A stretch of DNA of 43,523 nt. Origin: Candidatus Omnitrophota bacterium (GTDB lineage: Bacteria; Omnitrophota; Gorgyraeia; Zapsychrales; JANLHA01). Shown piece after piece: positions 15,656 to 23,941 of this stretch. Positions within the stretch are counted from its first letter, which is position 1, and the number at the start of each line of letters is the position of its first letter. Location of the stretch: positions 1-43,523 of the forward strand of contig JAGOJP010000006.1 of the NCBI GenBank assembly GCA_017995055.1, in the 5' to 3' direction. A program made the translations under genes and the position numbers. The notes under the pieces were generated by a model. That model had not been told where the DNA came from. It searched no databases and was given only the letters and a program-made list of their open reading frames with translations.

Positions 15656-16005
15656 TCACCCATCTGTTGCCTCCTGAATAAACTGGTTAATACAGGCCGA
15701 AAGACGATCTACGTTCAGCAAAGCCAACGGCAGAAGGTGCGCTGTTCCTGGTTGATTTCTCCAAACAGACGGTCATCCAACTGCGAAAGGCTCTCGTGGA
15801 TCACGGTCATGGGTGTCCGCAAATCATGCGACACCCTGGCGATGAAATGCTGTTTGAAACGGGCCGCTTCCCGCAAGTCATGCTCCTGACGGGCGACCTG
15901 TTTTTGAAGTTGATCTAAAAGCATTTTCAGTCGCTGGTTTTCATTTTTCAAGTTCGAGGTCCACCTTCCTGTTTGCCTTCCCCCCGGCCCCCCGGCCCGG
16001 CTCAA
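15656..16005 (-). pseudogene. Frameshifted histidine-kinase remnant (dimerisation/phosphoacceptor segment)
   Basis: Only the DHp part of a sensor kinase is left. A coiled-coil stretch (LKNENQRLKMLLDQLQKQ) leads to the H-box FIARVSHDLRTPMTVIHE, with the phosphoacceptor His. The reading frame ends at TGA (15715) soon after NQEQRTF. If one base is added there, the frame reads on with typical second-helix sequence (LALLNVDRLSACINQFIQ) to a TGA at 15656. No sensor domain precedes and no ATP-binding domain follows. The start is not certain (TTG at 16005). A second frame upstream (ATG 16013-16015) reads into ANRKVDLELEK before stopping, so another shift may lie near 15950. Probably a decayed gene. 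Confidence 0.65.
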
Positions 16006-16094
16006 GCCTCGTCATGACCGGCCAGGCAAAAACTGATGATTCCGAGTCAAAAACAGGCTCCCCTTGGGCCCTATAAGCCATTCGCTTCGCCGGG

Positions 16095-16190
16095 ATGATC
16101 TAACGTGTTAACAGACGTGCGAATATCCCTGAAGCCGAAGGCCTTATTAACCTCTCGCATTCACGGGCCTGTCCGTGGCCTTCGGCGGAA
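16095..16190 (-). repeat. Structured intergenic element, copy A
   Basis: Positions 16095-16163 align without gaps to 22788-22856 (55 of 69 identical). Just after the aligned block both copies have a GC-rich hairpin of different sequence. A 10-bp closing stem GCCGAAGGCC (16134-16143) with GGCCTTCGGC (16177-16186) encloses it. A second possible helix pairs GTTAACA (16107-16113) with TATTAAC (16145-16151). The two helices are interleaved, so they would form a pseudoknot or be alternatives. The strand is assigned from the flanking genes and from a G-U pair that only works on the minus strand; it is not proven. Confidence 0.6.
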
Positions 16191-16279
16191 ACGGATAAAC
16201 GCAGGGGCTTTTTATTCTAATAAGCCGAAAACCCTTTGACAAGGCAAATGTTTTTCTCTTTTGGCTCCCCCGTCCCGAA

Positions 16280-16313
16280 AAGGAAAGGGGAGCGGCCCTT
16301 GCGCCGCTCCCCC
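16280..16313 (-). terminator. Intrinsic terminator of the galT-galT-gap operon
   Basis: On the minus strand a 10-bp perfect stem (GGGGAGCGGC with GCCGCTCCCC, 16303-16312 with 16287-16296) with a small loop is followed by the T-rich TTTCCTTTT. It lies 28 bases after the gap stop codon. Confidence 0.75.
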
Positions 16314-16340
16314 AAGAAAAAACATCCGCCTCATCGACGT

Positions 16341-17351
<1,011 letters not shown>

Positions 17352-17396
17352 TCATTATGTTTATCCATTAATTTGTCTTGCTGTTTACGCCAGATA

Positions 17397-18404
17397 TCAA
17401 TCCGGGGGGTTATGGCGCAGGGCTTCCGCCGCCACTCCTGGTTCGGTGTGTACGACATAGAAGCCGGTCCCCCATTCAAAACCGGCCACGCGGCTCAGCT
17501 GCGGCACGATCTCGATATGCCAGTGATAACTCTGATTCTCCTGATAATTCACCGGCGGAACATGCAGATAAAAATTATACGACGGGTCGTTCAGCGTTTT
17601 CTTCATCCTCTTTAAGACCTCCCGCAAAGCAGCCGCCAGCTGATAGCGGTCATGATCGGACAAATAGCAGAAATCCGAAGTATGCTCCGTCGGCAGAATC
17701 CACGTCTCAAAAGGATACCGCGGCACATAAGGGCAGAAAGAGATAAACGCGTCGTTCTCCACGACAATCCGTTCCTTCTCTTGCCGTTCCTGGTCTATGA
17801 TATCGCAATAAATGCACCGGCCGCGGAATTTAAAATAATCCAGCGAGCCTTCGAGTTCTTCGAGGACATCCCGGGGTACAAGCGGCAGAGCGATGATTTG
17901 ACTGTGCGCATGTTCAATGGTCGTCCCGGCGGACTGCCCGTAATTTTTAAAGAGCATGATATATTTAAACCGCCTGTCCTTGGCCAGGCTGATCGACCGG
18001 TTTTGAGCAAGCCGCAGGACGCCCACGATTTCGTTAACAGACAGATCCGCCAAATCCCGGTCATGATCCGACGTTTCGATCAAGACTTCATGCGCGCCGA
18101 TGCCGGTAGAAACATCATAGAGACCATACCCCCGTTTGTCCAGCTGCCCTTCGATGCGCAAGGCAGGGAACTTATTCGAAACAACGCGAGCCGTCCAGCC
18201 GGGTTGATTCGGACCCGACCCGGGATGGCGATTCGCATCAACTTCCGGCGGCGTCTGACTCTCCCGCCCCGGGCAAAATTGACAGATGGCTTTGTGCTTG
18301 CGCTCGTGGACTTCCTTATCATAACGGTCGGCGCCCCAAGACTCCTCCTTGTCCGCCACGATCGCCCAACGGCCGATAATAGGATCTCTCCGAACTTCGC
18401 TCAT
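17397..18404 (-). CDS. galT: Galactose-1-phosphate uridylyltransferase-family protein with intact active site
   Basis: 335 aa. The zinc-site pair C41-x-x-C44 (CQFCPGRE) and the HIT-type active site IEHAHSQ (H165-A-H167-S-Q169) are present, with H167 as the expected nucleophile that carries the nucleotidyl group. A second C-x-x-C (CIYCDI) lies in the C-terminal half, where the sequence SYHWHIEIVPQLSRVAGFE is typical of the family. It may act as classical GalT or as a related sugar-1-phosphate nucleotidyl transferase or phosphorylase. The start overlaps the stop of the upstream GalT-like gene by the ATGA arrangement, so the two proteins are probably made in step. GalT active sites are built at a dimer interface, which makes a heterodimer with the neighbour possible. 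Confidence 0.88.
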   Translation of the reverse strand: MSEVRRDPIIGRWAIVADKEESWGADRYDKEVHERKHKAICQFCPGRESQTPPEVDANRHPGSGPNQPGWTARVVSNKFPALRIEGQLDKRGYGLYDVSTGIGAHEVLIETSDHDRDLADLSVNEIVGVLRLAQNRSISLAKDRRFKYIMLFKNYGQSAGTTIEHAHSQIIALPLVPRDVLEELEGSLDYFKFRGRCIYCDIIDQERQEKERIVVENDAFISFCPYVPRYPFETWILPTEHTSDFCYLSDHDRYQLAAALREVLKRMKKTLNDPSYNFYLHVPPVNYQENQSYHWHIEIVPQLSRVAGFEWGTGFYVVHTEPGVAAEALRHNPPD

Positions 18405-19423
18405 GGCAGTTCCACCTCCCGCAGGAATTCCGCGGTGTTTTCAGGGGGGATCGAGCAGATGTGAAATCCCGATCCTTTCTCAAACCCCGCCACCCGCGTT
18501 AAACGCGGCATCACCTCAATATGCCAATGATAATCCTCTTCAATCGTCGGCCAACGGACCCCGCGATCCTGACTCCGGAAAGGAGCGGTATGAAGCACAT
18601 AGTTGTACGACGGGTCATCCAGGCCTACTTTGAGCCGGGTCAGGACCTCTTTAAAAATCTTCGCCAAATCCCCTTCCTTCCCGGCAACCCCCTTGACAAA
18701 ATCACATTGATGTTCCTTAGGCAACAAACATATCTCAAATGAAAAACGCGGAGCATACGGGGTGACGGCGATAAAATGCTCTGATTCCGTCACCACCCGG
18801 GTTCTGTCCTTGCTTTCCTGCCGGATTAAATCGCAGAACAAACATCGGTCATGATAATCAAAATATTTTTTGGCGCCGACCATCTTTCCCTTGACCGCCA
18901 ACGGGTTAACAGGGGAAGCGATAATCTGGGAGCGGGAATGTCCGATATTGCGGCTTCCGGCCGCCCAGCCATAATTTTTATAAGCGATCACATAAAGAAA
19001 ATTTTTATCCTTACTCAATTCCCGCATACGGGTTCTGTAGACCTGAAACACGGCGCTGATCTGCGCTTCGCTCAAATCGGCCATATTGGCGATATGTTCC
19101 GGCGTTTCAATGACGACTTCATGCACCCCGTAATCATTGATAACATCATAAAGCCCGTGGCCCCGGCGTTTAAACTGCGGTGCCATTTTTAACAGCGGGG
19201 TCCCGCTGGGGGTGACCCGGACTTTCCAGGGGCTGGCCACGCGGGGGTCATCGTTGGGAATGGCGTATATTTCTGGATCCTGGTTATGACAAAAAGGGCA
19301 GGGCGCATTATCATCGTCCATGGCCTCGCGCTGCGGGTCAATAATCGTCCCCGGACGCCTGGCCCGCTCCGTTGATATAATGACCCAACGCCCGACCACC
19401 GGATCTTTCCGTAACTCTGGCAT
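18401..19423 (-). CDS. GalT-like paralogue with the nucleophilic histidine replaced by arginine
   Basis: 340 aa, colinear with the downstream galT. The zinc-type C42-x-x-C45 (CPFCHNQDP) and C-terminal DYHWHIEVMPRLTRVAGFE are kept. At the active site the family motif H-x-H-x-Q reads GHSRSQ (H162, R164, Q166). The codon is CGC, one transition from CAC. In GalT the second His is the covalent nucleophile, so this copy should not catalyse the usual double displacement. The rest of the fold is well kept with no frameshift, which argues against a simple pseudogene. It is first in the operon, behind a good promoter, and overlaps the intact galT by four bases. It may be a regulatory or structural subunit, or have a different reaction (inference). 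Confidence 0.86.
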   Translation of the reverse strand: MPELRKDPVVGRWVIISTERARRPGTIIDPQREAMDDDNAPCPFCHNQDPEIYAIPNDDPRVASPWKVRVTPSGTPLLKMAPQFKRRGHGLYDVINDYGVHEVVIETPEHIANMADLSEAQISAVFQVYRTRMRELSKDKNFLYVIAYKNYGWAAGSRNIGHSRSQIIASPVNPLAVKGKMVGAKKYFDYHDRCLFCDLIRQESKDRTRVVTESEHFIAVTPYAPRFSFEICLLPKEHQCDFVKGVAGKEGDLAKIFKEVLTRLKVGLDDPSYNYVLHTAPFRSQDRGVRWPTIEEDYHWHIEVMPRLTRVAGFEKGSGFHICSIPPENTAEFLREVELP

Positions 19424-19533
19424 AATTCAAATAATTCCTTTTAAACGATTTATAATATCAAATCCCTGCCGGCGGATCCCAAAGCCCTCCCGCCAACGGT
19501 CCTCTCCACAGGCTCCACCCTTAAAGTCAACGA

Positions 19534-19561
19534 ATTATATCATAAAGGGAATATCATGCAA
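19534..19561 (-). promoter_or_regulatory. Promoter of the galT-galT-gap operon
   Basis: On the minus strand TTGCAT (19556-19561), a 16-bp spacer and a perfect TATAAT (19534-19539) are seen. The leader to the start at 19423 is about 105 bases and can form a GGCGG/CCGCC hairpin. Confidence 0.65.
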
Positions 19562-19640
19562 ACAAAAAATCAGGAGATCACCCCGCCCAGAAAAGATATC
19601 TTCCCCGTCTTCCGTATAGACCCCGCGTCAGGAGACCCCT

Positions 19641-22600
19641 TTATAAAGCGGCCTGCTTTCTTTTCATCAATTCTTCCCGCTCCGCTTTAATTTTCTCCGC
19701 CAGATGGAAGGGGACTTCCGAATAGAAATTGGGCTCCATCGAAAACGACGCGCGCCCCTGCGTCAGGGAACGCAGGGCATTCGCGTAATTAAACATTTCT
19801 GACAAGGGGACATCGCAAAGGGCGGTTTTCTGTTTCCCCTGAACCCCCATATTGACGATCCTGGCCCGCCGGCTGTTTAAATCTCCAATGACCGCGCCAA
19901 TAAATTCTTCCGGGACCGAACATTCCAGCTTCATGACCGGCTCAAGAAAAACCGATTTCCCGCGGCGCAACCCTTCTTTCAGCGCGGTTTTAGCGGCCAG
20001 CTGAAAGGCGATGTCGCTGGAGTCTACCTCATGGAAGGACCCGTCAACCAAGGTGACCGTAAAATCCGTCACCGGGTACCCGGCCAGAATACCGCTGGTC
20101 GCCCCCGCCCGGATCCCTTTCTCTATGGAAGGAATGTATTCCCGGGGAATCACCCCGCCCTTGATTTTGTCAATAAACTTAATGCCGTCACCAGGCTTTT
20201 CACTGGGAGCAATATCAATCACGCAGTGCCCGTACTGCCCGCGGCCGCCGGTCTGGGAAATAAATTTCCCTTCCACATGGTCCACGCTTTCCTTAATAGT
20301 TTCCCGGTAGGCCACCTGGGGCCGCCCGATATTGGTATCTAAATTATGCTCGCGTTTCATCCGGTCAATAATAATTTCCAGATGCAGTTCGCCCATCCCG
20401 GACAACAAGGTCTGGCCGGTTTCATGGTCATACGACACCCGCAGGGAAGGGTCCTCGTCCAGGAACTTCTTTAAAATAAACCCCATCTTGTCCTGGTCCG
20501 CCTTGGTCTGCGGTTCAATCGCCATAGAAATAACCGGCTCCGGAGCCAGGATGCTTTCCAGCAGAATCGGATTGTCTTCGGCACAAATCGTATTCCCGGA
20601 TTTGGCTTCTTTCAAGCCGACCAGGGCGACGATCTCGCCGGCGCCCGCGCGGGATATGATTTCCTGTTTGTTGGCATGCATCATCACGATTTTGGCCACC
20701 CGTTCCCTTTTCTCAAGGGAAGAATTGTAGATCGTCTTCCCGGATTCAATGACGCCGGAATAAACCCGCGTGTAAAACAATTTCCCCACGTAAGGGTCCG
20801 AGGCGATTTTAAAAATCAGGGCGCTCAAAGGTTCTTTCGCGGACGGATGACGTTGGACGGGGGCCCCTGTCCTGGGATGCGTTCCGGCCACCGGGGGCAC
20901 ATCAAGGGGAGAGGGGAGGTAATCAACGATCGCGTCCAAAACTTTCTGCACGCCGCGGTTTCGCAAAGCGGTTCCCACCAGGGCCGGGAAAAAGGCATTC
21001 TTTACAACGCCCCGCCGGATGGCCGGGATGATCTCTTCCGCCGGGATATCCTGCTCCGACAGCAGCTTTTCCATAATAATATCGTCGCATGTGGACAGCC
21101 TTTCCAGAAGAGTCCGGCGGACCTCCTTTGCTTTTTCCTGCAACGCGGGCGGGATGTCCTGCTCTTCCAATTTCAGGCCTTCCTCATCTAAATAATGGAT
21201 ATATTTCATGCGGATCACATCTACAATGCCTTTAAACTGATCCTCTGTCCCGTCCGGGATCTGAACAGCGGCCACGTTGGCTCCGATACGGTCCTCAATC
21301 TGCTGCAGAACACGGAAAAAATCCGCTCCCATACGGTCAATTTTATTTATAAAGAAAATCCTCGGCACATGGTACCGGTCCGCCTGCCGCCAGACGGTTT
21401 CGGTCTGAGACTGGACCCCGCTCGTGGCGCAAAGCACAACGACCGCCCCGTCCAGGACCTTCAGCGACCGCTCGACTTCCACGGTAAAATCCACGTGTCC
21501 CGGGGTATCGATAACATTAATTTTCTTCCCCTTCCAGAAACAGGTCGTGTTAGCTGACGTGATCGTGATCCCCCTCTCCTGTTCCTGTTCCATCCAATCC
21601 ATCGTCACGTTGCCTTCGTCGACCGTCCCCATTTTGTGAATAGCGCCGGTATAATAAAGCACCCGTTCGGTCGTCGTGGTCTTGCCGGCGTCAATATGGG
21701 CGATAATCCCGATATTCCGTACTTCAGCGAGCGCCTCATCCCCGCCCGAGCTGACGGCGGCCGGTTCGCCTTCCGCTGGCGTTTCCTGCCCGGCAGGCTG
21801 CCCGTCACCTGCGGGCGCCTGGAGGTCAGCCGCAACCGGCCCGGCCGCCTCAGCGGCCAGTTCCGCCTCCTGCAGGGCCTCAACCGGAGGCTTTAATAAT
21901 TCCTCCTCCCACATCCGGATATCCACGCCAAGCTGTTTCCGGACAAAGGCAATTGCATCCTCGCCTTTCTCCTTAATACGCGCAATAAGATTCAAAAGCT
22001 TCTCGCTTTTGTCTGCCACCAGTTTTTCTTTCTCTCGGATCTTCTCTTCCACCTCCGCGGCTTTCTTTTGGGCCATCTGCACGTCCAGCCGGCAGTTTTT
22101 GATCCCGATCTCGGCGTCACGAAAAGCGCTTTCCCTCTGTTTGATGTTCTCCTCCAGAAGATTCACATTGTCCAAACACTCCCGGGCCTCCTGCTCCTTC
22201 TCCTTCAGCCTCTCCTGAAGAGCCAGCCGCTCTTCTTTAGCCCGGGCGATCCCATCATTCAGATGATTGCGAATATGATCAAATTCCTGAATGGAACGGC
22301 GTTCACCGCGCAGCGCTGCGCTGGTATTTTTAATGATCCTTTTCTTGTCCGTTATCAACGCTTTCAAATGATGGTGCTGCTCGGTACACTCGCGCAATTT
22401 CCGGTCCAAATCATCGTGCAGAATCGACAACTCCAGGGCCCGGTTAATGTCCTCCGTGGCCACACCCTCATATTCAGACAACACGTCCGCCGCCTCCTGG
22501 GAAGGGGCGCCTTTCCCTGCCTTGACAGACGCTTCTTCCGCGCGGATCCCCACCCGGGTCAACAATTCAGACGTCGTAACCGGCTGATTGTAGACCGGTG

Positions 22601-22709
22601 ACGCACGCCTCCGGACAGACTGTTCGACCTTTTTCTCTTTCCACATGAACCAGGCGATCGTTCCCAGTCCAACAACAATGCACATTGTTCCTATAAAAAA
22701 AATAATCAT
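19641..22709 (-). CDS. fusA: Elongation factor G fused to an N-terminal membrane anchor and coiled coil
   Basis: 1022 aa. Residues 1-24 are one transmembrane helix ([18 protein letters not shown]), 85-250 a long charged coiled coil, 272-325 an Ala/Pro/Glu-rich linker, and about 328-1022 a full EF-G. All GTPase motifs are intact: AHIDAGKT (337-344), RGITI (379-383), DTPGH (401-405), NKID (455-458). Domain IV is also intact ([24 protein letters not shown]), so it should be an active translocase or recycling factor. No in-frame ATG, GTG or TTG lies at the linker/EF-G junction, so the EF-G part cannot easily be made alone. EF-G is normally a soluble protein of about 690 aa. The start at 22709 has no good ribosome binding site, and a structured element lies upstream at 22788-22886. 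Confidence 0.93.
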   Translation of the reverse strand: MIIFFIGTMCIVVGLGTIAWFMWKEKKVEQSVRRRASPVYNQPVTTSELLTRVGIRAEEASVKAGKGAPSQEAADVLSEYEGVATEDINRALELSILHDDLDRKLRECTEQHHHLKALITDKKRIIKNTSAALRGERRSIQEFDHIRNHLNDGIARAKEERLALQERLKEKEQEARECLDNVNLLEENIKQRESAFRDAEIGIKNCRLDVQMAQKKAAEVEEKIREKEKLVADKSEKLLNLIARIKEKGEDAIAFVRKQLGVDIRMWEEELLKPPVEALQEAELAAEAAGPVAADLQAPAGDGQPAGQETPAEGEPAAVSSGGDEALAEVRNIGIIAHIDAGKTTTTERVLYYTGAIHKMGTVDEGNVTMDWMEQEQERGITITSANTTCFWKGKKINVIDTPGHVDFTVEVERSLKVLDGAVVVLCATSGVQSQTETVWRQADRYHVPRIFFINKIDRMGADFFRVLQQIEDRIGANVAAVQIPDGTEDQFKGIVDVIRMKYIHYLDEEGLKLEEQDIPPALQEKAKEVRRTLLERLSTCDDIIMEKLLSEQDIPAEEIIPAIRRGVVKNAFFPALVGTALRNRGVQKVLDAIVDYLPSPLDVPPVAGTHPRTGAPVQRHPSAKEPLSALIFKIASDPYVGKLFYTRVYSGVIESGKTIYNSSLEKRERVAKIVMMHANKQEIISRAGAGEIVALVGLKEAKSGNTICAEDNPILLESILAPEPVISMAIEPQTKADQDKMGFILKKFLDEDPSLRVSYDHETGQTLLSGMGELHLEIIIDRMKREHNLDTNIGRPQVAYRETIKESVDHVEGKFISQTGGRGQYGHCVIDIAPSEKPGDGIKFIDKIKGGVIPREYIPSIEKGIRAGATSGILAGYPVTDFTVTLVDGSFHEVDSSDIAFQLAAKTALKEGLRRGKSVFLEPVMKLECSVPEEFIGAVIGDLNSRRARIVNMGVQGKQKTALCDVPLSEMFNYANALRSLTQGRASFSMEPNFYSEVPFHLAEKIKAEREELMKRKQAAL

Positions 22710-22787
22710 AGTAGAAAGTCTGATTTATTATCAAAAAGAGAACCCGGGCCCGAAGGCGTGATACTTACAAACAATTCGCGACATGGA

Positions 22788-22886
22788 ATGATTTGACGTC
22801 TTAACATGCGTGCGGACATCCCCGAAGCAGAACCCCTTGTTAACCTTTCGCTTTCATCCCCGGGCATGCCCGGGGTCTTGCGAAGG
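22788..22886 (-). repeat. Structured intergenic element, copy B, in the leader of the EF-G fusion gene
   Basis: Aligned to copy A at 16095-16163 without gaps (22788-22856). The closing stem is GCAGAACCCC (22827-22836) with GGGGTCTTGC (22872-22881); compared with copy A three base pairs change on both sides and keep pairing, one becomes a G-U pair and one is a mismatch. The inner palindrome CCCCGGGCATGCCCGGGG is at 22858-22875. The second helix is TTAACA (22801-22806) with TGTTAA (22838-22843). It lies between fmt and the EF-G fusion, about 80 bases upstream of the latter's start. Confidence 0.6.
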
Positions 22887-22938
22887 CGGTACAAGGTGGT
22901 TTCTGGAAAAAACAAGCCGGCCTGACGAAACCAGACCG

Positions 22939-23883
22939 TTAAAACCGCGTTCCCCGTTCAAGCCGGTGCCCCCGGATAAAATCCTGCGCCCGCATGGCTT
23001 TGCCTGAAGCCCAATGGACCTTTTTCACACAAAGGCCCTGCTCCCCGGTCTGGACAACAAAGCCGGAAGGGACGAACCGGACAACTGTTCCCGGACAGCC
23101 CTCGCAGCCAGAGACAACTTCCGTTTCTAAAATTTTTAACAACCGCCCTTGATAATACGTGTACGCTGACGGCCAGGGCTGCAGGCCGCGCACCAGGTTA
23201 TGAATGCGTTGTGCCGGGTGATGCCATTCTATTTTCCCGAGTTCCTTTGTCAATTTCGGCGCAAAAGACACTTTCTTATTGTCCTGCGGGACACAGGGCG
23301 CCCGACCGGCCTGCACCGCTTGAATCGTGTCGCTGAGCAAATTCGCCCCGAGGCGAGCCAGCTTCTCGCGTAAAGTCACGGCGGTGTCCGTGTCTTCTAT
23401 ATTCAAACGGATCTGGGACAAAACGTCGCCGGCATCCACGCGGGGATTCAGCTTAATAACCGTGACCCCCGTCTGCCGTTCCCCGTTAATGATCGCCCAG
23501 TTAATCGGCGCCGCTCCCCGGTATTTTGGCAAAAGCGAGGCGTGGACATTCACGGAAAAAAGCCGGGGGACGGACAAAAGCGACTTCGGCAGGACTTTGC
23601 CATAAGCGATCACAACAAAAAGATCGCTCTGAAAGCCCTGCATCTCCCGGAGAAAGAATCCGTCGTCGAGGGCCTCCGGCTGAAAAACCGGGATTTGATG
23701 CTCCAGGGCGCACTCTTTTACCGGTGGGAAAGAAGTTTTCAGCCCGCGCCCCTTCTCTTTATCCGGAGGGGCGACGCACGCCATCACCCGGTGCCCGGAC
23801 TTTATCAAGGCCAGCAAATTCGTGACGGCGAAATCATCGCTGCCGAAAAAAATAATTTTCATACGTTCTTCTTTCAAAGACAT
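22939..23883 (-). CDS. fmt: Methionyl-tRNA formyltransferase
   Basis: 314 aa, the usual length. It adds a formyl group from 10-formyltetrahydrofolate to initiator Met-tRNA. The formyltransferase signature is clear: VNVHASLLPKYRGAAPINWA with the catalytic Asn-His-Asp set (N and H in VNVHAS, D in RVDAGDVL). The N-terminal KIIFFGSDDFAV and GVTVIKLN are typical, and the C-terminal domain (residues 205-300) binds tRNA. The start at 23883 has AAGGAAGG nine bases upstream; an internal ATG at 23862 (MKIIFFG) is the alternative. It follows priA by 58 bp, a common gene order, but no def (peptide deformylase) gene is present here. Confidence 0.95.
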   Translation of the reverse strand: MSLKEERMKIIFFGSDDFAVTNLLALIKSGHRVMACVAPPDKEKGRGLKTSFPPVKECALEHQIPVFQPEALDDGFFLREMQGFQSDLFVVIAYGKVLPKSLLSVPRLFSVNVHASLLPKYRGAAPINWAIINGERQTGVTVIKLNPRVDAGDVLSQIRLNIEDTDTAVTLREKLARLGANLLSDTIQAVQAGRAPCVPQDNKKVSFAPKLTKELGKIEWHHPAQRIHNLVRGLQPWPSAYTYYQGRLLKILETEVVSGCEGCPGTVVRFVPSGFVVQTGEQGLCVKKVHWASGKAMRAQDFIRGHRLERGTRF

Positions 23884-23941
23884 GGGAACAAGCCTTCCTT
23901 AAACCCAAAAAACATCAAATCCTCCGACGGCGCCTCCCCCC

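Larger units (their letters stand above)
16006..16340. other. Intergenic region: structured repeat copy A and the gap terminator
   Basis: 335 bases without a gene. They hold the terminator hairpin of gap at 16287-16312 and the first copy of a structured repeat at 16095-16190 (both listed separately). Nothing else was recognised. Confidence 0.7.

Noticed and set aside
19500-19640. Intrinsic terminator after the EF-G fusion gene
   Set aside because: A T-run (TTTTTTG) exists on the minus strand but only a 4-bp imperfect stem precedes it.
22858-22875. The CCCCGGGC palindrome taken alone as a terminator of fmt
   Set aside because: No T-run follows on the minus strand, and the palindrome is part of the larger repeated element.
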